A stretch of DNA of 64,000 nucleotides from Paucisalibacillus globulus (GTDB taxonomy: Bacteria > Bacillota > Bacilli > Bacillales > Amphibacillaceae): the NCBI RefSeq assembly GCF_900184735.1, contig NZ_LT855399.1, positions 1 through 64,000 on the forward strand, in the 5' to 3' direction. The translations under genes and the position numbers were made by a program. Positions 49,738 through 58,134 of this stretch are shown piece after piece. The notes under the pieces are model-generated. The model made no database searches, was not told where the DNA came from, and worked only from the letters and a program-made list of their open reading frames with translations. Every line of letters starts with the position of its first letter. Positions within the stretch are counted from its first letter, which is position 1.

Positions 49738-50064
49738 TTAGCGGAATACATACGTTAAATAATTTCCACCATATTCACCATATTTCACCCCTTTTTCTTT
49801 TAACTTCCTCCAGATAAATCTATCTAATGCATAAGGGGAACGGGATTGTAGGTTAACTAGTTCATTCTTGGAAATGGTTAGATTACATATAACGTTATTA
49901 TTTTTAATGACGATTTCGTAGTTTGCTAGATGGATTACTTGTACTTGATAGTTAGGATCCCATTCCTGTAATTGTTGTTCAATACAAGTTGCAACATGCT
50001 CTATAAATTTTTCCCCTTTCAAATTTTTAGACATGTAACCTCTAATAAAGCCAGTAGTGTTCAT
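49738..50064 (-). CDS. Hypothetical protein under SAM riboswitch control, 108 aa
   Basis: ATG 50064 has GGAGG upstream and encodes MNTTGFIRGYMSKNLKG, then an alternating strand pattern (YQVQVIHLANYEIVIKNNNVICNLTISKNEL) and a C-terminal helix with ALDRFIWRKLKEKGVKYGEYGGNYLTYVF. I do not recognise a family. The SAM-I riboswitch and terminator 45 bp upstream on the same strand imply repression when SAM is plentiful, so a link to methionine, cysteine or SAM supply is likely (inference). In-frame codons extending upstream to 50208 would lie in the riboswitch and are not used. Confidence 0.7.
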   Translation of the reverse strand: MNTTGFIRGYMSKNLKGEKFIEHVATCIEQQLQEWDPNYQVQVIHLANYEIVIKNNNVICNLTISKNELVNLQSRSPYALDRFIWRKLKEKGVKYGEYGGNYLTYVFR

Positions 50065-50108
50065 ATGATTACCTCCAATGTTTTTTTCAAATAGGTTATA
50101 AGAACAAA

Positions 50109-50263
50109 ATAAAAAAGCCCTTTGTTGCAATTGAATGCGGACAAAGAGCTTATAGCACCGTTCGTTATCATTCAAAGCAAGCTTTGCTGGTTGGAGCACC
50201 TTACTCATCTTGAGCAGGTTGCTGTGAAGTCATAGAGCCAGTGCTCTCATTCACTCTTGATAA
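50109..50263 (-). ncRNA. SAM-I (S-box) riboswitch with terminator
   Basis: Read on the minus strand, P1 is TTATCA (from 50263) pairing with TGATAA (to 50165). P2 is GTGAA/TTCAC plus AGAGC/GCTCT with a kink-turn, and the conserved CAGCAACC and AAGGTGCT blocks follow. P4 is CAAAG/CTTTG. Downstream, AGCTCTTTGT pairs with ACAAAGGGCT and is followed by T6, an intrinsic terminator (50150-50109). Helices are kept by compensating changes relative to the usual S-box sequence, which supports the call. Confidence 0.88.
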
Positions 50264-50433
50264 CCATATTGAATTATCCATATCATATCATGATTCTGGG
50301 TTGGAGTGTTAGGTTTTTGCTTTAGTTTATCCGTCTCTAGGCGGAGAACAATTACACCTAGAGATACTTGTTTCCCTTTTTATTTCTCGTAAACTAGTAG
50401 GTAATAACAAAATAAAGATCGGAGTTGAATTGG

Positions 50434-51531
50434 ATGAGAATAGAGAAGACAGTTGAAACAGTAGTTAATCGAGTTATCAGAAATGCGAAGCGTTCTATTG
50501 TCAAAGAAGAAGTCATTCAAAAGGAACGAATCGATTATGCTAGTTTAAAGGAAATACATATCATTACATCAAGTATTAATGTTGAAGTTACTAGTCATGA
50601 TCAACCTCATATTGATATTGTATTGAAAACCTATAAAGATGGACCAGAAATGAAGCTGAATTTAGAAAATCATGTATTGGAAATAACAGCTTTTAAACCA
50701 AATCAACAACAGACATTTTTCGGTCTTTTTCCATCAACAAAAATGCAACTCGTCGTACCAACTGCAGTAGCGGAGAAGTGGGACGTGCGAACAGGATCTG
50801 GTGATGTTAGATTTTCAAAGGTTATCATGGATCAGCTTACGGTTAATGTCGGTTCTGGTGATATTAATTTGTCGGATATGGAAGCTGGACAACTTAATCT
50901 TCGATGTGCATCAGGCGATGTTAAGGCTAAAAATATGAAGTCAGACACGCTTTATGTAAACTCATCTTCTGGAGATATGGTGTTACGAAAACTTGCTGTT
51001 AGTAATGTTAAGACAGAGATGAGTTCTGGTGATATTCTAATTGCTGACCTACAAGGAGAAGACCTTGAGGTTAAGATAGCTTCAGGTGACGTAGATTTGA
51101 AAAAAATTAATATCGTAAAAGGAACCGTCGTATCTCGTACTGGTGTTGTTAAAGCTAATCATGTTCAAGCGGAAATGTTAACGATAAACACTAAAACGGG
51201 TGACATGAACATTAAAGAATTCTCAGGGAGCTTAAATGGTTCCATTGGAGCCGGTGATTTAAAACTCGATGTTAGGGAAGAGTGTATAGTTAATCTAGAA
51301 GCAAACAGTGGAGATATCACGGTTAAATTAGATCATGAAATAGGATTAAATGCTACAGTTGATATCACGAGCGATTCAGAAGAAATATCAACGAATCTTC
51401 CACTACAAGTTCAGAACGATTCTTCTAGGTTAATAGGTGTTACTGGAGAAGGGGAAAATGCTATTCGCATTAACTCTAAATCTGGTGATGTAAAAGTATT
51501 AATGCAAGAAGTAGAAAACGTGCAGGGCTAG
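50434..51531 (+). CDS. DUF4097 beta-repeat protein (LiaG-like)
   Basis: The 365-aa protein is a right-handed beta-helix-like repeat of the DUF4097/adhesin family. The short phrase SGD recurs about every 18-22 residues (GSGDVRFSK, GSGDINLSD, ASGDVKAKN, SSGDMVLRK, SSGDILIAD, ASGDVDLKK). Relatives include LiaG of the envelope-stress operon. No signal peptide is seen. ATG 50434 is preferred with GGAG upstream; TTG 50425 overlaps that site. A GGCT-like gene follows. Confidence 0.85.
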   Translation: MRIEKTVETVVNRVIRNAKRSIVKEEVIQKERIDYASLKEIHIITSSINVEVTSHDQPHIDIVLKTYKDGPEMKLNLENHVLEITAFKPNQQQTFFGLFPSTKMQLVVPTAVAEKWDVRTGSGDVRFSKVIMDQLTVNVGSGDINLSDMEAGQLNLRCASGDVKAKNMKSDTLYVNSSSGDMVLRKLAVSNVKTEMSSGDILIADLQGEDLEVKIASGDVDLKKINIVKGTVVSRTGVVKANHVQAEMLTINTKTGDMNIKEFSGSLNGSIGAGDLKLDVREECIVNLEANSGDITVKLDHEIGLNATVDITSDSEEISTNLPLQVQNDSSRLIGVTGEGENAIRINSKSGDVKVLMQEVENVQG

Positions 51532-51543
51532 GAGATGAAAAGC

Positions 51544-51915
51544 ATGCATAACGTCTTTGTTTATGGCACCTTGTTAAAAGGGGAACGAAATGACTTTTTA
51601 TTGAAAAATGCGACCTGTATTGCAGAACATTGTACGACCCTAGGCGAACTATATGATACTGGATACGGTTATCCGGCTATTAAACTTTCAAACGAAGCCC
51701 GAGTGTATGGAGAACTATACCAAGTATCAGATGATGAATTAATAGAGTTAGACCGGTTAGAAGGATATACAGATGGTGCAAGTGATAATCTATATGAGCG
51801 TGTGATTCAATCAGTTGAAACAGGGGCAGGGACTACTACAGCTTTTGTGTATGTAGCTGCTAGTGAGAATCTATTAAATGAAAGGATCGTTAGTGGGGAT
51901 TGGCGAGTAAAATGA
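51544..51915 (+). CDS. Gamma-glutamylcyclotransferase-like (AIG2/YtfP) protein
   Basis: The 123-aa protein has the GGCT-fold signature VFVYGTLLKGERNDFLL at the N-terminus, GELYDTGYGYPAIKLS, GELYQVSDDELIELDRLEGY (with the catalytic Glu region) and a final VYVAAS. Such enzymes release 5-oxoproline from gamma-glutamyl amines. ATG 51544 has AGGAG 9 nt upstream; ATG 51535 touches that site. It lies just after the DUF4097 gene and ends at a terminator. Confidence 0.88.
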   Translation: MHNVFVYGTLLKGERNDFLLKNATCIAEHCTTLGELYDTGYGYPAIKLSNEARVYGELYQVSDDELIELDRLEGYTDGASDNLYERVIQSVETGAGTTTAFVYVAASENLLNERIVSGDWRVK

Positions 51916-51927
51916 TAGAGTGTTAGT

Positions 51928-51958
51928 GGGCATGTTCTGGGAGAACATGTCCTGTTTT
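51928..51958 (+). terminator. Rho-independent terminator
   Basis: GGGCATGTTCT pairs with AGAACATGTCC around a GGG loop, followed by TGTTTTTG. It ends the DUF4097/GGCT unit. Confidence 0.88.
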
Positions 51959-52030
51959 TGTATTGCGGACTTTTATAGATCAATTAAATGCTAATTCTTG
52001 GTAGAATTGATGTATTGTGGCCTCTCATTC

Positions 52031-52758
52031 TTCGTTTCAATCTTATTCTTGAGTCACACTGAAGTATGGCAACTGGTCTTTCTTCATTTCAAACAAAAAC
52101 TCAGGTCGAATTGAAGTATAGAAGCATCTTATTCTTCATTTCAAACAAAAACTCAGGTCGAATTGAAGTATAGAAGCATCTTATTCTTCATTTCAAACAA
52201 AAACTCAGGTCGAACTGAAGTATAGAAGCATCTTATTCTTCATTTTAAAGAAAAATTCAGGTCGAACTAAAGTATAGAAGCATCTTATTCTTCATTTCAA
52301 ACAAAAATTCAGGTCGAACTAAAGTATAGAAGCTTCATATTCTTCATTTCAAACAAAAACTCAGGTCGAACTAAAGTATAGATGCATCTTATTCTTCATT
52401 TCAAACAAAAACTCAGATCGAAATGAAGCATAGAAGCTTCTTATTCTTCATTTTAAACAAAAACTTAGGTCGAAATGAAGCATAGAAGCTTCTCATTCTT
52501 CATTTTAAACAAAAACTTAGGTCGAACTAAAGTATAGAAGTCTCACATTCTTCATTTCAATTAATAAAACGGTTTGAAATGATGTATAGCAAACCCTCAT
52601 ACATCATCTCAAACAAAAAAAGACATTGAAATGATGTGTAACAAGCCCTCATACATCATTTCAATCCAAATCTAGGATTAAACTGATAAGTATTAACCAC
52701 TCACACATCATCCCAAAATCCCGATTAAATAAAGAATAACACCGCCAACACAACACCA
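52031..52758 (-). repeat. Tandem array of fourteen 52-bp repeats, same family as the array at 20.4 kb but inverted
   Basis: Units begin at 52031, 52083, 52135 and so on to 52707, always 52 bp apart. Typical plus-strand content is TTCATTTCAAACAAAAACTC, AGGTCGAATTGAAGTATAG and AAGCATCTTATTC; a diverged unit may precede at 51979. The last units carry TGAAATGATGTAT and ATACATCAT blocks. Aligned by hand without gaps, its reverse complement matches the unit of the 20.4-kb array at 29 of 52 positions. No gene is seen between 51916 and 52878. Confidence 0.9.
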
Positions 52759-52878
52759 ACGAGGACCTTATACCCATCTTACTAAAATACCTTTACATTC
52801 AAACTTATATTCGATATTTTAGAATTAATATAATTAATGGATTTTTTAAATAAATCAATTCTAGTTGGGAGAATAGAG

Positions 52879-53154
52879 ATGGATGAACGTGTATTGCACT
52901 TGATTCGATCGAAAAGGCGATTACTGGTACCAGCTATTATATTAGTATTATTGTTTTATTTTATGCTTCCTTTGTCGCTAATCTTTATTCCTAATGCCAT
53001 GAACAAGACAAGCTTTATCCCTGGAGTGACCTGGGCATGGGCTTATGGTTTCTTGCAAATCCCGATGACTTGGGTGGTCGGATGGGTATATCATATGAAG
53101 GCTAAAAAATTTGACCAGCAGGTTGATGCGATAATGCGGGAGGGGCAGTCGTGA
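52879..53154 (+). CDS. DUF485 domain membrane protein
   Basis: 91 aa with two membrane helices and the DUF485 pattern: VLHLIRSKRRLLVPAIILVLLFYFMLPLSLIF, then GVTWAWAYGFLQIPMTWVVGWVYHMKAKKFD. These proteins are encoded next to acetate-type SSS symporters (as YjcH with ActP in Escherichia coli). ATG 52879 follows GGGAG; an ATG at 52837 lies next to a TATAAT (52829-52834) and is probably upstream of the transcript start. The stop overlaps the symporter start. Confidence 0.85.
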   Translation: MDERVLHLIRSKRRLLVPAIILVLLFYFMLPLSLIFIPNAMNKTSFIPGVTWAWAYGFLQIPMTWVVGWVYHMKAKKFDQQVDAIMREGQS

Positions 53155-54695
53155 ATCTAACGTATTTTTTATTTTTCATTTGTATCATAGTCTGTACGTT
53201 GATTATTACCTATTGGGCAGCTAAACGTAGTAATACAACAAATCGCTTTTACACGGCAGCTGGTAGTTTGACAGGTTTTCAGAACGGAATGGCCATTGCT
53301 GGTGATTTTATTAGTGCGGCCTCTTTTCTTGGAATTGTTGGGATGATTTCGATTAATGGTTATGATGGGTTTCTTTATTCTATTGGATTTTTAGTTTCTT
53401 ATTTGGTGGTGTTGTTTCTAGTGGCAGAGCCTGTCCATCGCTTAGGGAAATACTCACTTGGTGATGTCATTTGTTCCCGTTTCCCGAGTAATAAGATGCG
53501 CTGGATAATGGCTTTTGGTGCTTTTACTATTTCTATTCTTTATATGATTCCCCAGCTAGTAGCATCCGGCTATTTGTTACGACTATTACTTGATATTGAT
53601 TACTCCATTTCTGTTTTAGTTATTGGGGGATTGATGACAATCTATGTTGTGTTCGGTGGAATGGTTGCGACTTCTTGGGTGCAAATTGTCAAAACCGTTG
53701 TGCTGATGTCGGGAACATTTTTACTTTCGTTAATCGTTTTTTCTAATTTCGATTGGAATGTGTCCGCTCTAATTGACAAGGTAAAAGAAGGGACACCGTT
53801 AGGAGAGGACTTTTTCCTTCCTGGACATTTATTCGGAAACCCACTGGAGTTCTTCTCACTACAGCTTGCGTTAGTACTTGGGACAGCTGGTTTGCCTCAT
53901 ATCTTAATACGACTTTTTACTGTTCGAAATACGTTGGAAGTTAGGCGTTCATTAATTAGTTCAACTTGGATTATTGGCGTTTTTTATGTCATGACATTAG
54001 TGCTAGGGTTTGGAACAGTAGCATTATTAGGTTATCAATCTCTGACAGCAACAGATCCAACTGGTAATCTAGCGGCACCACTACTTGCTAGAGAAGTTGG
54101 GGGAGATTTCCTGTTGGCTTTTGTCTCGGCAATTGCCTTTACGACGATTGTTGCCGTGGTAGCGGGACTGGTCATATCTGCAACAACTGCATTTTCGCAT
54201 GATATTTACCATCATATTATTAAAAAAGGGAAGTCAACGGAAAAGGAGCAATTGAAAGCAGCGCGTTGGACTGCTTTAGGAATAGGGTTGATTTCTACCT
54301 TATTTGCCTTGCGACTAGAGACCATTAATGTGACTTTTTTAGTTTCCATGACATTTATCGTGGCGGCTGCTAGTAATTTTCCAGTATTACTTTTAACGAT
54401 TTATTGGAAGCGCTTTACCCAAGTCGGAGCAATAGCAGGTATGGTCAGTGGACTTGTTGCCTCCTTAGTATTGGTAATGTTGGGGCCACATATTATGAAT
54501 CCGGACAGTGGTTGGATAGCAAGAGAAGCAGTGATTTCGTTACATAACCCAGGTATTATTGCGATTCCAATTGGATTTCTGGGAGCAATTCTAGGAACGT
54601 TATTTTCGTCAAAACAAGCTCAACCAATAGAAGAGTTTAGTCGATTTTATATCCGGTCACAAACAGGGATTGATTCAAGGAGAGAGGGCGCATGA
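53151..54695 (+). CDS. Sodium:solute symporter, acetate/monocarboxylate (ActP-like) type
   Basis: 514 aa with about thirteen membrane helices and the SSS-family signature: FYTAAGSLTGFQNGMAIAGDFISAASFLGIVGMISINGYDG, and GLPHILIRLFTVRNTLEVRRS further on. It is a Na+-coupled carrier, probably for a short carboxylate. GTG 53151 overlaps the DUF485 stop (GTGA), and its own stop overlaps the LytS-like kinase. It is about the same type as the partial symporter at the window end. Confidence 0.9.
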   Translation: MNLTYFLFFICIIVCTLIITYWAAKRSNTTNRFYTAAGSLTGFQNGMAIAGDFISAASFLGIVGMISINGYDGFLYSIGFLVSYLVVLFLVAEPVHRLGKYSLGDVICSRFPSNKMRWIMAFGAFTISILYMIPQLVASGYLLRLLLDIDYSISVLVIGGLMTIYVVFGGMVATSWVQIVKTVVLMSGTFLLSLIVFSNFDWNVSALIDKVKEGTPLGEDFFLPGHLFGNPLEFFSLQLALVLGTAGLPHILIRLFTVRNTLEVRRSLISSTWIIGVFYVMTLVLGFGTVALLGYQSLTATDPTGNLAAPLLAREVGGDFLLAFVSAIAFTTIVAVVAGLVISATTAFSHDIYHHIIKKGKSTEKEQLKAARWTALGIGLISTLFALRLETINVTFLVSMTFIVAAASNFPVLLLTIYWKRFTQVGAIAGMVSGLVASLVLVMLGPHIMNPDSGWIAREAVISLHNPGIIAIPIGFLGAILGTLFSSKQAQPIEEFSRFYIRSQTGIDSRREGA

Positions 54696-56461
54696 GAGAT
54701 TTAACCATCATGTTATTTGAACGATTGGGCTTGCTTCTTGTGATTGCCTTTGTGTTGACAAGAACACCTGGGTTCAAGTCGCTTCTGTATCGGGAGTTTA
54801 GTTGGAGAATGTCTTTAGTTCATGCTGTTGTATTTGGAATCTTTGGGATTGCCAGTACGGTAACTGGAATTATTATTACGGAAGAAGCGGAAATACTTCG
54901 TGCATTTGTTATTTTTCCTGTTGAAGATAGTCAATTAATTGTTAGCTTAAGTCTTGTAGCAATTGTAATTGCTGGTTTGCTTGGTGGTCCCATTGTGGGT
55001 CTTGGCGCAGGGCTGATTGCTGGAATCCATCTAATGTTTCTGGGTGGAGTTGGTTGGTTAGCTAATGGCCTTGTTAATCCATTGACTGGGTTATTAGCTG
55101 GAATGACGGCAAGATTCTTTTCCAATGAGCGGGTTATATCTCCATTGAAGGCATTATTTATTGGGGTTTTTCCGCCGATTTTGCAAATGCAACTCTTTCT
55201 TATTCTCTATACGGATGGGGAAGGGATGGTAGACATTGTGGATCAAATTGGATTGCCGCTTGTGCTTTCGAATAGTCTCGCAATTGCTATCTTTACCACG
55301 ATGATTGGGGTTGTGATGAAGGAACAGGAAAATGAGGCTGCACTAGCGACAAGACAGGCTCTGAAGATTGCAGAGGAAGCTTTACCTTTCTTGAAAAAAG
55401 ACTCGACGATTGATGTGGCAGATGGACTTGCTGATTTACTTTATGAACGGTTGAAACTTGCTGCTGTCTCGGTTACGAATAAACAGGAAGTATTAGCACA
55501 TAAAGGATTAGGGGATAAGCATCATAGAAAAGGCGACCGTGTTATTTCGCCGCTTGCCCTAAAGGCGATTGAATCGAAGAAAATACAAGTCAGTTACGCA
55601 AAGTCGGATATTCCTTGCGAACATGAGAGATGTCCCTTAGAGGCTGGTATCATGATTCCGGTTACAGAAGCGGAGGATGTTTCCTATTTAATCACCTTTT
55701 ATTTCCGTAAATCTCAGCATATCTCACCGGTTGAGTTGATGATGGCAGAGGGGTTCGGACAATATATTTCTAATCAATTAACGGTTCTGACAACGGAAAA
55801 ATTAAAAGCCAATATTCGTGATGCGGAACTACGTAATCTTCAAGCGCAGATTAATCCGCATTTCTTATTTAATACGCTTCAGCTGATTGCATCACTTTTC
55901 CGGGAAGATCCAAAATTAGCACGTCACCTGACCTTGCAGTTGGCTAGTTATATGCGATTTAATTTAAGGTTAGTGTCAAAGTCCCTTGTGGAGCTTGAGA
56001 AAGAATGTGAACATGTACTGGCATATACGACGATTATTCAGGAGCGGTTCCGCAACAGACTACAAATTGACTTTCACGTACCGGAGGATGTTTCTAATAT
56101 CTATATTCCACCGTCTACCATCCAGCCCTTGGTTGAAAACGCTGTGCAACACGGACTGAAAAATGTTGCCGACCATGCTAAGGTGGAGATTAGCATGGAA
56201 AAATTTGAAGGCGAGTTATTCATAACGATTTGCGACAATGGTATTGGGTTTCCCAAGCATATTTTACCCATTGTTAGTCATAAGCCTTTAGTAGGGGATC
56301 AAAGTGGTGGGACTGGTATTTATAATGTTAATCAGCGGTTAATTCAACTAATTGGGGAGTCTGCTCGTTTACATATACGCAATATACCTAGTGGCGGTAG
56401 TGAAGTTAGCTTCTCGATTCCAATTTCGATTGAAAAAGTAGAAGGTCTGGTGATGGGATGA
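54692..56461 (+). CDS. LytS-family sensor histidine kinase
   Basis: Order: five or six membrane helices of the 5TM-5TMR_LYT domain (GLLGGPIVGLGAGLIAGIHLMFLGGVGWLANGLVNPLTGLLAGM), a GAF-like domain (residues about 220-360), a His-kinase domain with the phospho-acceptor His390 in NPHFLFNTLQL, and an ATPase domain with PLVENAVQHGLKN, DNGIGF and GGTGIYNVNQRL. It resembles the pyruvate-sensing BtsS/YpdA kinases, whose targets are transporters. It is coupled to the symporter and the regulator by 4-bp overlaps. Confidence 0.92.
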   Translation: MRDLTIMLFERLGLLLVIAFVLTRTPGFKSLLYREFSWRMSLVHAVVFGIFGIASTVTGIIITEEAEILRAFVIFPVEDSQLIVSLSLVAIVIAGLLGGPIVGLGAGLIAGIHLMFLGGVGWLANGLVNPLTGLLAGMTARFFSNERVISPLKALFIGVFPPILQMQLFLILYTDGEGMVDIVDQIGLPLVLSNSLAIAIFTTMIGVVMKEQENEAALATRQALKIAEEALPFLKKDSTIDVADGLADLLYERLKLAAVSVTNKQEVLAHKGLGDKHHRKGDRVISPLALKAIESKKIQVSYAKSDIPCEHERCPLEAGIMIPVTEAEDVSYLITFYFRKSQHISPVELMMAEGFGQYISNQLTVLTTEKLKANIRDAELRNLQAQINPHFLFNTLQLIASLFREDPKLARHLTLQLASYMRFNLRLVSKSLVELEKECEHVLAYTTIIQERFRNRLQIDFHVPEDVSNIYIPPSTIQPLVENAVQHGLKNVADHAKVEISMEKFEGELFITICDNGIGFPKHILPIVSHKPLVGDQSGGTGIYNVNQRLIQLIGESARLHIRNIPSGGSEVSFSIPISIEKVEGLVMG

Positions 56462-57210
56462 ATATCCGAACGATGATAGCAGAAGATGAAATGATGGCAA
56501 GAAGGGAATTACTCTATTTATTACGAGATGAGAAGGATATAATATTGACACCTCATGCGGAAAATGGAGAACAATTAATTCAATTATATTCTGAGCATCA
56601 GCCTGACTTAATTTTTCTAGATGTGGAAATGCCAGGATTTACGGGGATGGAGGCAGCAAGGTATATTACGGAGCAATCAGATGGTAATGCGCCTATGTTT
56701 GTGTTTACAACGGCCTATGATGAATATGCACTGGATGCTTTCGAGATTGAGGCAGTGGATTATTTATTGAAGCCCTATGATGAAGTGCGGTTTAAGAAGG
56801 CGATGACACGAATCCGGAAAAGTTTTATGAACAAGGAAATATCACAAGATATTAAGAAAGAGCAAGAGACGCCAACTACAGCCAAGCTCTTAGTAGATGA
56901 TGGAGATCGAATGGTTGTCCTATCGCCTGATTCTATATATTATGCTGTCCCGAATAATCGATTATTAGAAATACATACAGAGGATAAAGTCATTATGAGT
57001 AGGATGACGTTACAAGAGCTAGAGGATAAGCTCTCGGGTCATATGTTCTTCCGAGCACACAGAAGTTATTTAGTAAATTTAAATCATATTTTAGAAATTA
57101 CGCCGTGGTTTAATGGTACAAGTAATTTAACCATGAAAAATAAGGAAAAGACAGTTATTCCAGTTAGCCGGTCAGCTAGTAAAACGATATTGAAGACATT
57201 TCAGGTGTAA
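56458..57210 (+). CDS. LytTR-family response regulator
   Basis: 250 aa: a receiver domain with phospho-acceptor Asp55 (LIFLDVEMPGF) and switch Thr in FVFTTAYDEYALDAF, then a LytTR DNA-binding domain (ILLVDDGDRMVVLSPDSIYYAV..., FFRAHRSYLVNLNHI). LytTR proteins bind paired 9-bp direct repeats about 21 bp apart. Such repeats are found at 62680-62730, before the second symporter operon, the likely target. Fourth gene of the DUF485-symporter-LytS-LytR operon. Confidence 0.93.
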   Translation: MNIRTMIAEDEMMARRELLYLLRDEKDIILTPHAENGEQLIQLYSEHQPDLIFLDVEMPGFTGMEAARYITEQSDGNAPMFVFTTAYDEYALDAFEIEAVDYLLKPYDEVRFKKAMTRIRKSFMNKEISQDIKKEQETPTTAKLLVDDGDRMVVLSPDSIYYAVPNNRLLEIHTEDKVIMSRMTLQELEDKLSGHMFFRAHRSYLVNLNHILEITPWFNGTSNLTMKNKEKTVIPVSRSASKTILKTFQV

Positions 57211-57226
57211 CGAGGGAGGTCTATTA

Positions 57227-57892
57227 TTGAAAAAGTTTAACTTAGTTGATAAGTCTAATTGTATTAACCCTAATTATGACATTAGCGAGAAAGAGATATC
57301 GATTAATATTTACGTCAGTCATGAGCGAGAAGTATGTATTGTTGGAACGATAGACAATAATTATATTGGTTGGGCTTCAATTACTCGTTTTGAAGATCGG
57401 GAAAAGAATATGGCTATCCTAAAGGAGATATTACGTGGCAAATTTGACTTCATATCGAATTTATATAATGCTCTAGGTTCACGTTATGATGAGGTGTTGA
57501 ATTGGCATAGATTTAGTATCTATAGAAAGTTACATCCGGATGGAAAGAATCTCTATTACTCACAAGCTAGCAATGTGTACTTAGGGGATGAGGAGAAGTA
57601 CCTTGCAAAATTTATGGTAGGGGAGATTAGTAGTTTTTATAGTAAGGAGTTATTAAAATGTGAGTTCCGATTATTAAATGATTCTTATTTGAGAATATTA
57701 AAGGGGTATTTGGAACTCTTAAAACGAGATGAAAGTTATGATTATTATGTAGAAATGAAGCCTTTGATAGGGATATTGGAAAATGAAAGTTATTTGAAAT
57801 TATGTCCGGATGATGGGATTCGGAAATTGTATTTGGCGTGTTTGGGTGAAGCTTCGGGTTTGTATAATAGGTATATGTCGGCGGTGAGGTAG
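57227..57892 (+). CDS. Hypothetical protein, 221 aa
   Basis: A soluble, mixed alpha/beta protein with no recognised motif. The first half is beta-rich (ISINIYVSHEREVCIVGTIDNNYIGWASI) and the second helical with many Tyr and Glu residues (YLRILKGYLELLKRDESYDYYVEMKPLIG). TTG 57227 follows GGGAGG well. It starts 16 bp after the LytTR gene, so it could be read from the same promoter. Function unknown. Confidence 0.65.
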   Translation: MKKFNLVDKSNCINPNYDISEKEISINIYVSHEREVCIVGTIDNNYIGWASITRFEDREKNMAILKEILRGKFDFISNLYNALGSRYDEVLNWHRFSIYRKLHPDGKNLYYSQASNVYLGDEEKYLAKFMVGEISSFYSKELLKCEFRLLNDSYLRILKGYLELLKRDESYDYYVEMKPLIGILENESYLKLCPDDGIRKLYLACLGEASGLYNRYMSAVR

Positions 57893-57930
57893 GGCTACAT
57901 TGATTACATGTACGATTAAGTTGTGAAAAG

Positions 57931-57972
57931 GGAAGAGCCAGCAGTGAATGCTTGCTGACTCTTCCTTTTTTT
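57931..57972 (+). terminator. Rho-independent terminator
   Basis: GGAAGAGCCAGCA (57931-57943) pairs with TGCTGACTCTTCC (57953-57965), one mismatch, followed by T7. It ends the unknown gene. Confidence 0.9.
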
Positions 57973-57986
57973 ATAAGGTTACGACC

Positions 57987-58133
57987 TTTACTGGGGAGCT
58001 TGTGACCGTTTGGGTGAAGCTTGTTCCCTTTGCTGGGGAGCTTGTGACCATTTGGGTGAAACTTATGCCCTTTGCTGGGGAGCTTGTACCCGTTTGGGTA
58101 GAACTTCTTCCCATTTTGGAGTAACATGCGACC
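57987..58133. repeat. Array of seven 21-bp repeats abutting the Vpr-like protease stop
   Basis: Units start every 21 bp from 57987. Two types alternate: TTTGCTGGGGAGCTTGTGAC(C) and GTTTGGGTGAAGCTTGTTCC(C). A diverged unit precedes, and the last unit ends one base from the stop codon of the protease gene (58137-58135 on the minus strand). As with the array at 16.4 kb, the unit is 21 bp and TTGCTGG and TTGGG blocks occur, but overall homology between the two arrays is not certain. Confidence 0.88.
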
Positions 58134-58134
58134 A

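Noticed and set aside
49635-49817. 60-codon frame in the 293-bp element
   Set aside because: It starts inside the structured element without a ribosome site and overlaps the opposing gene at 49738-50064.
52031-52758. CRISPR array
   Set aside because: Units are contiguous and similar throughout, with no unique spacers of constant length between identical repeats, and no cas gene is present in the window.
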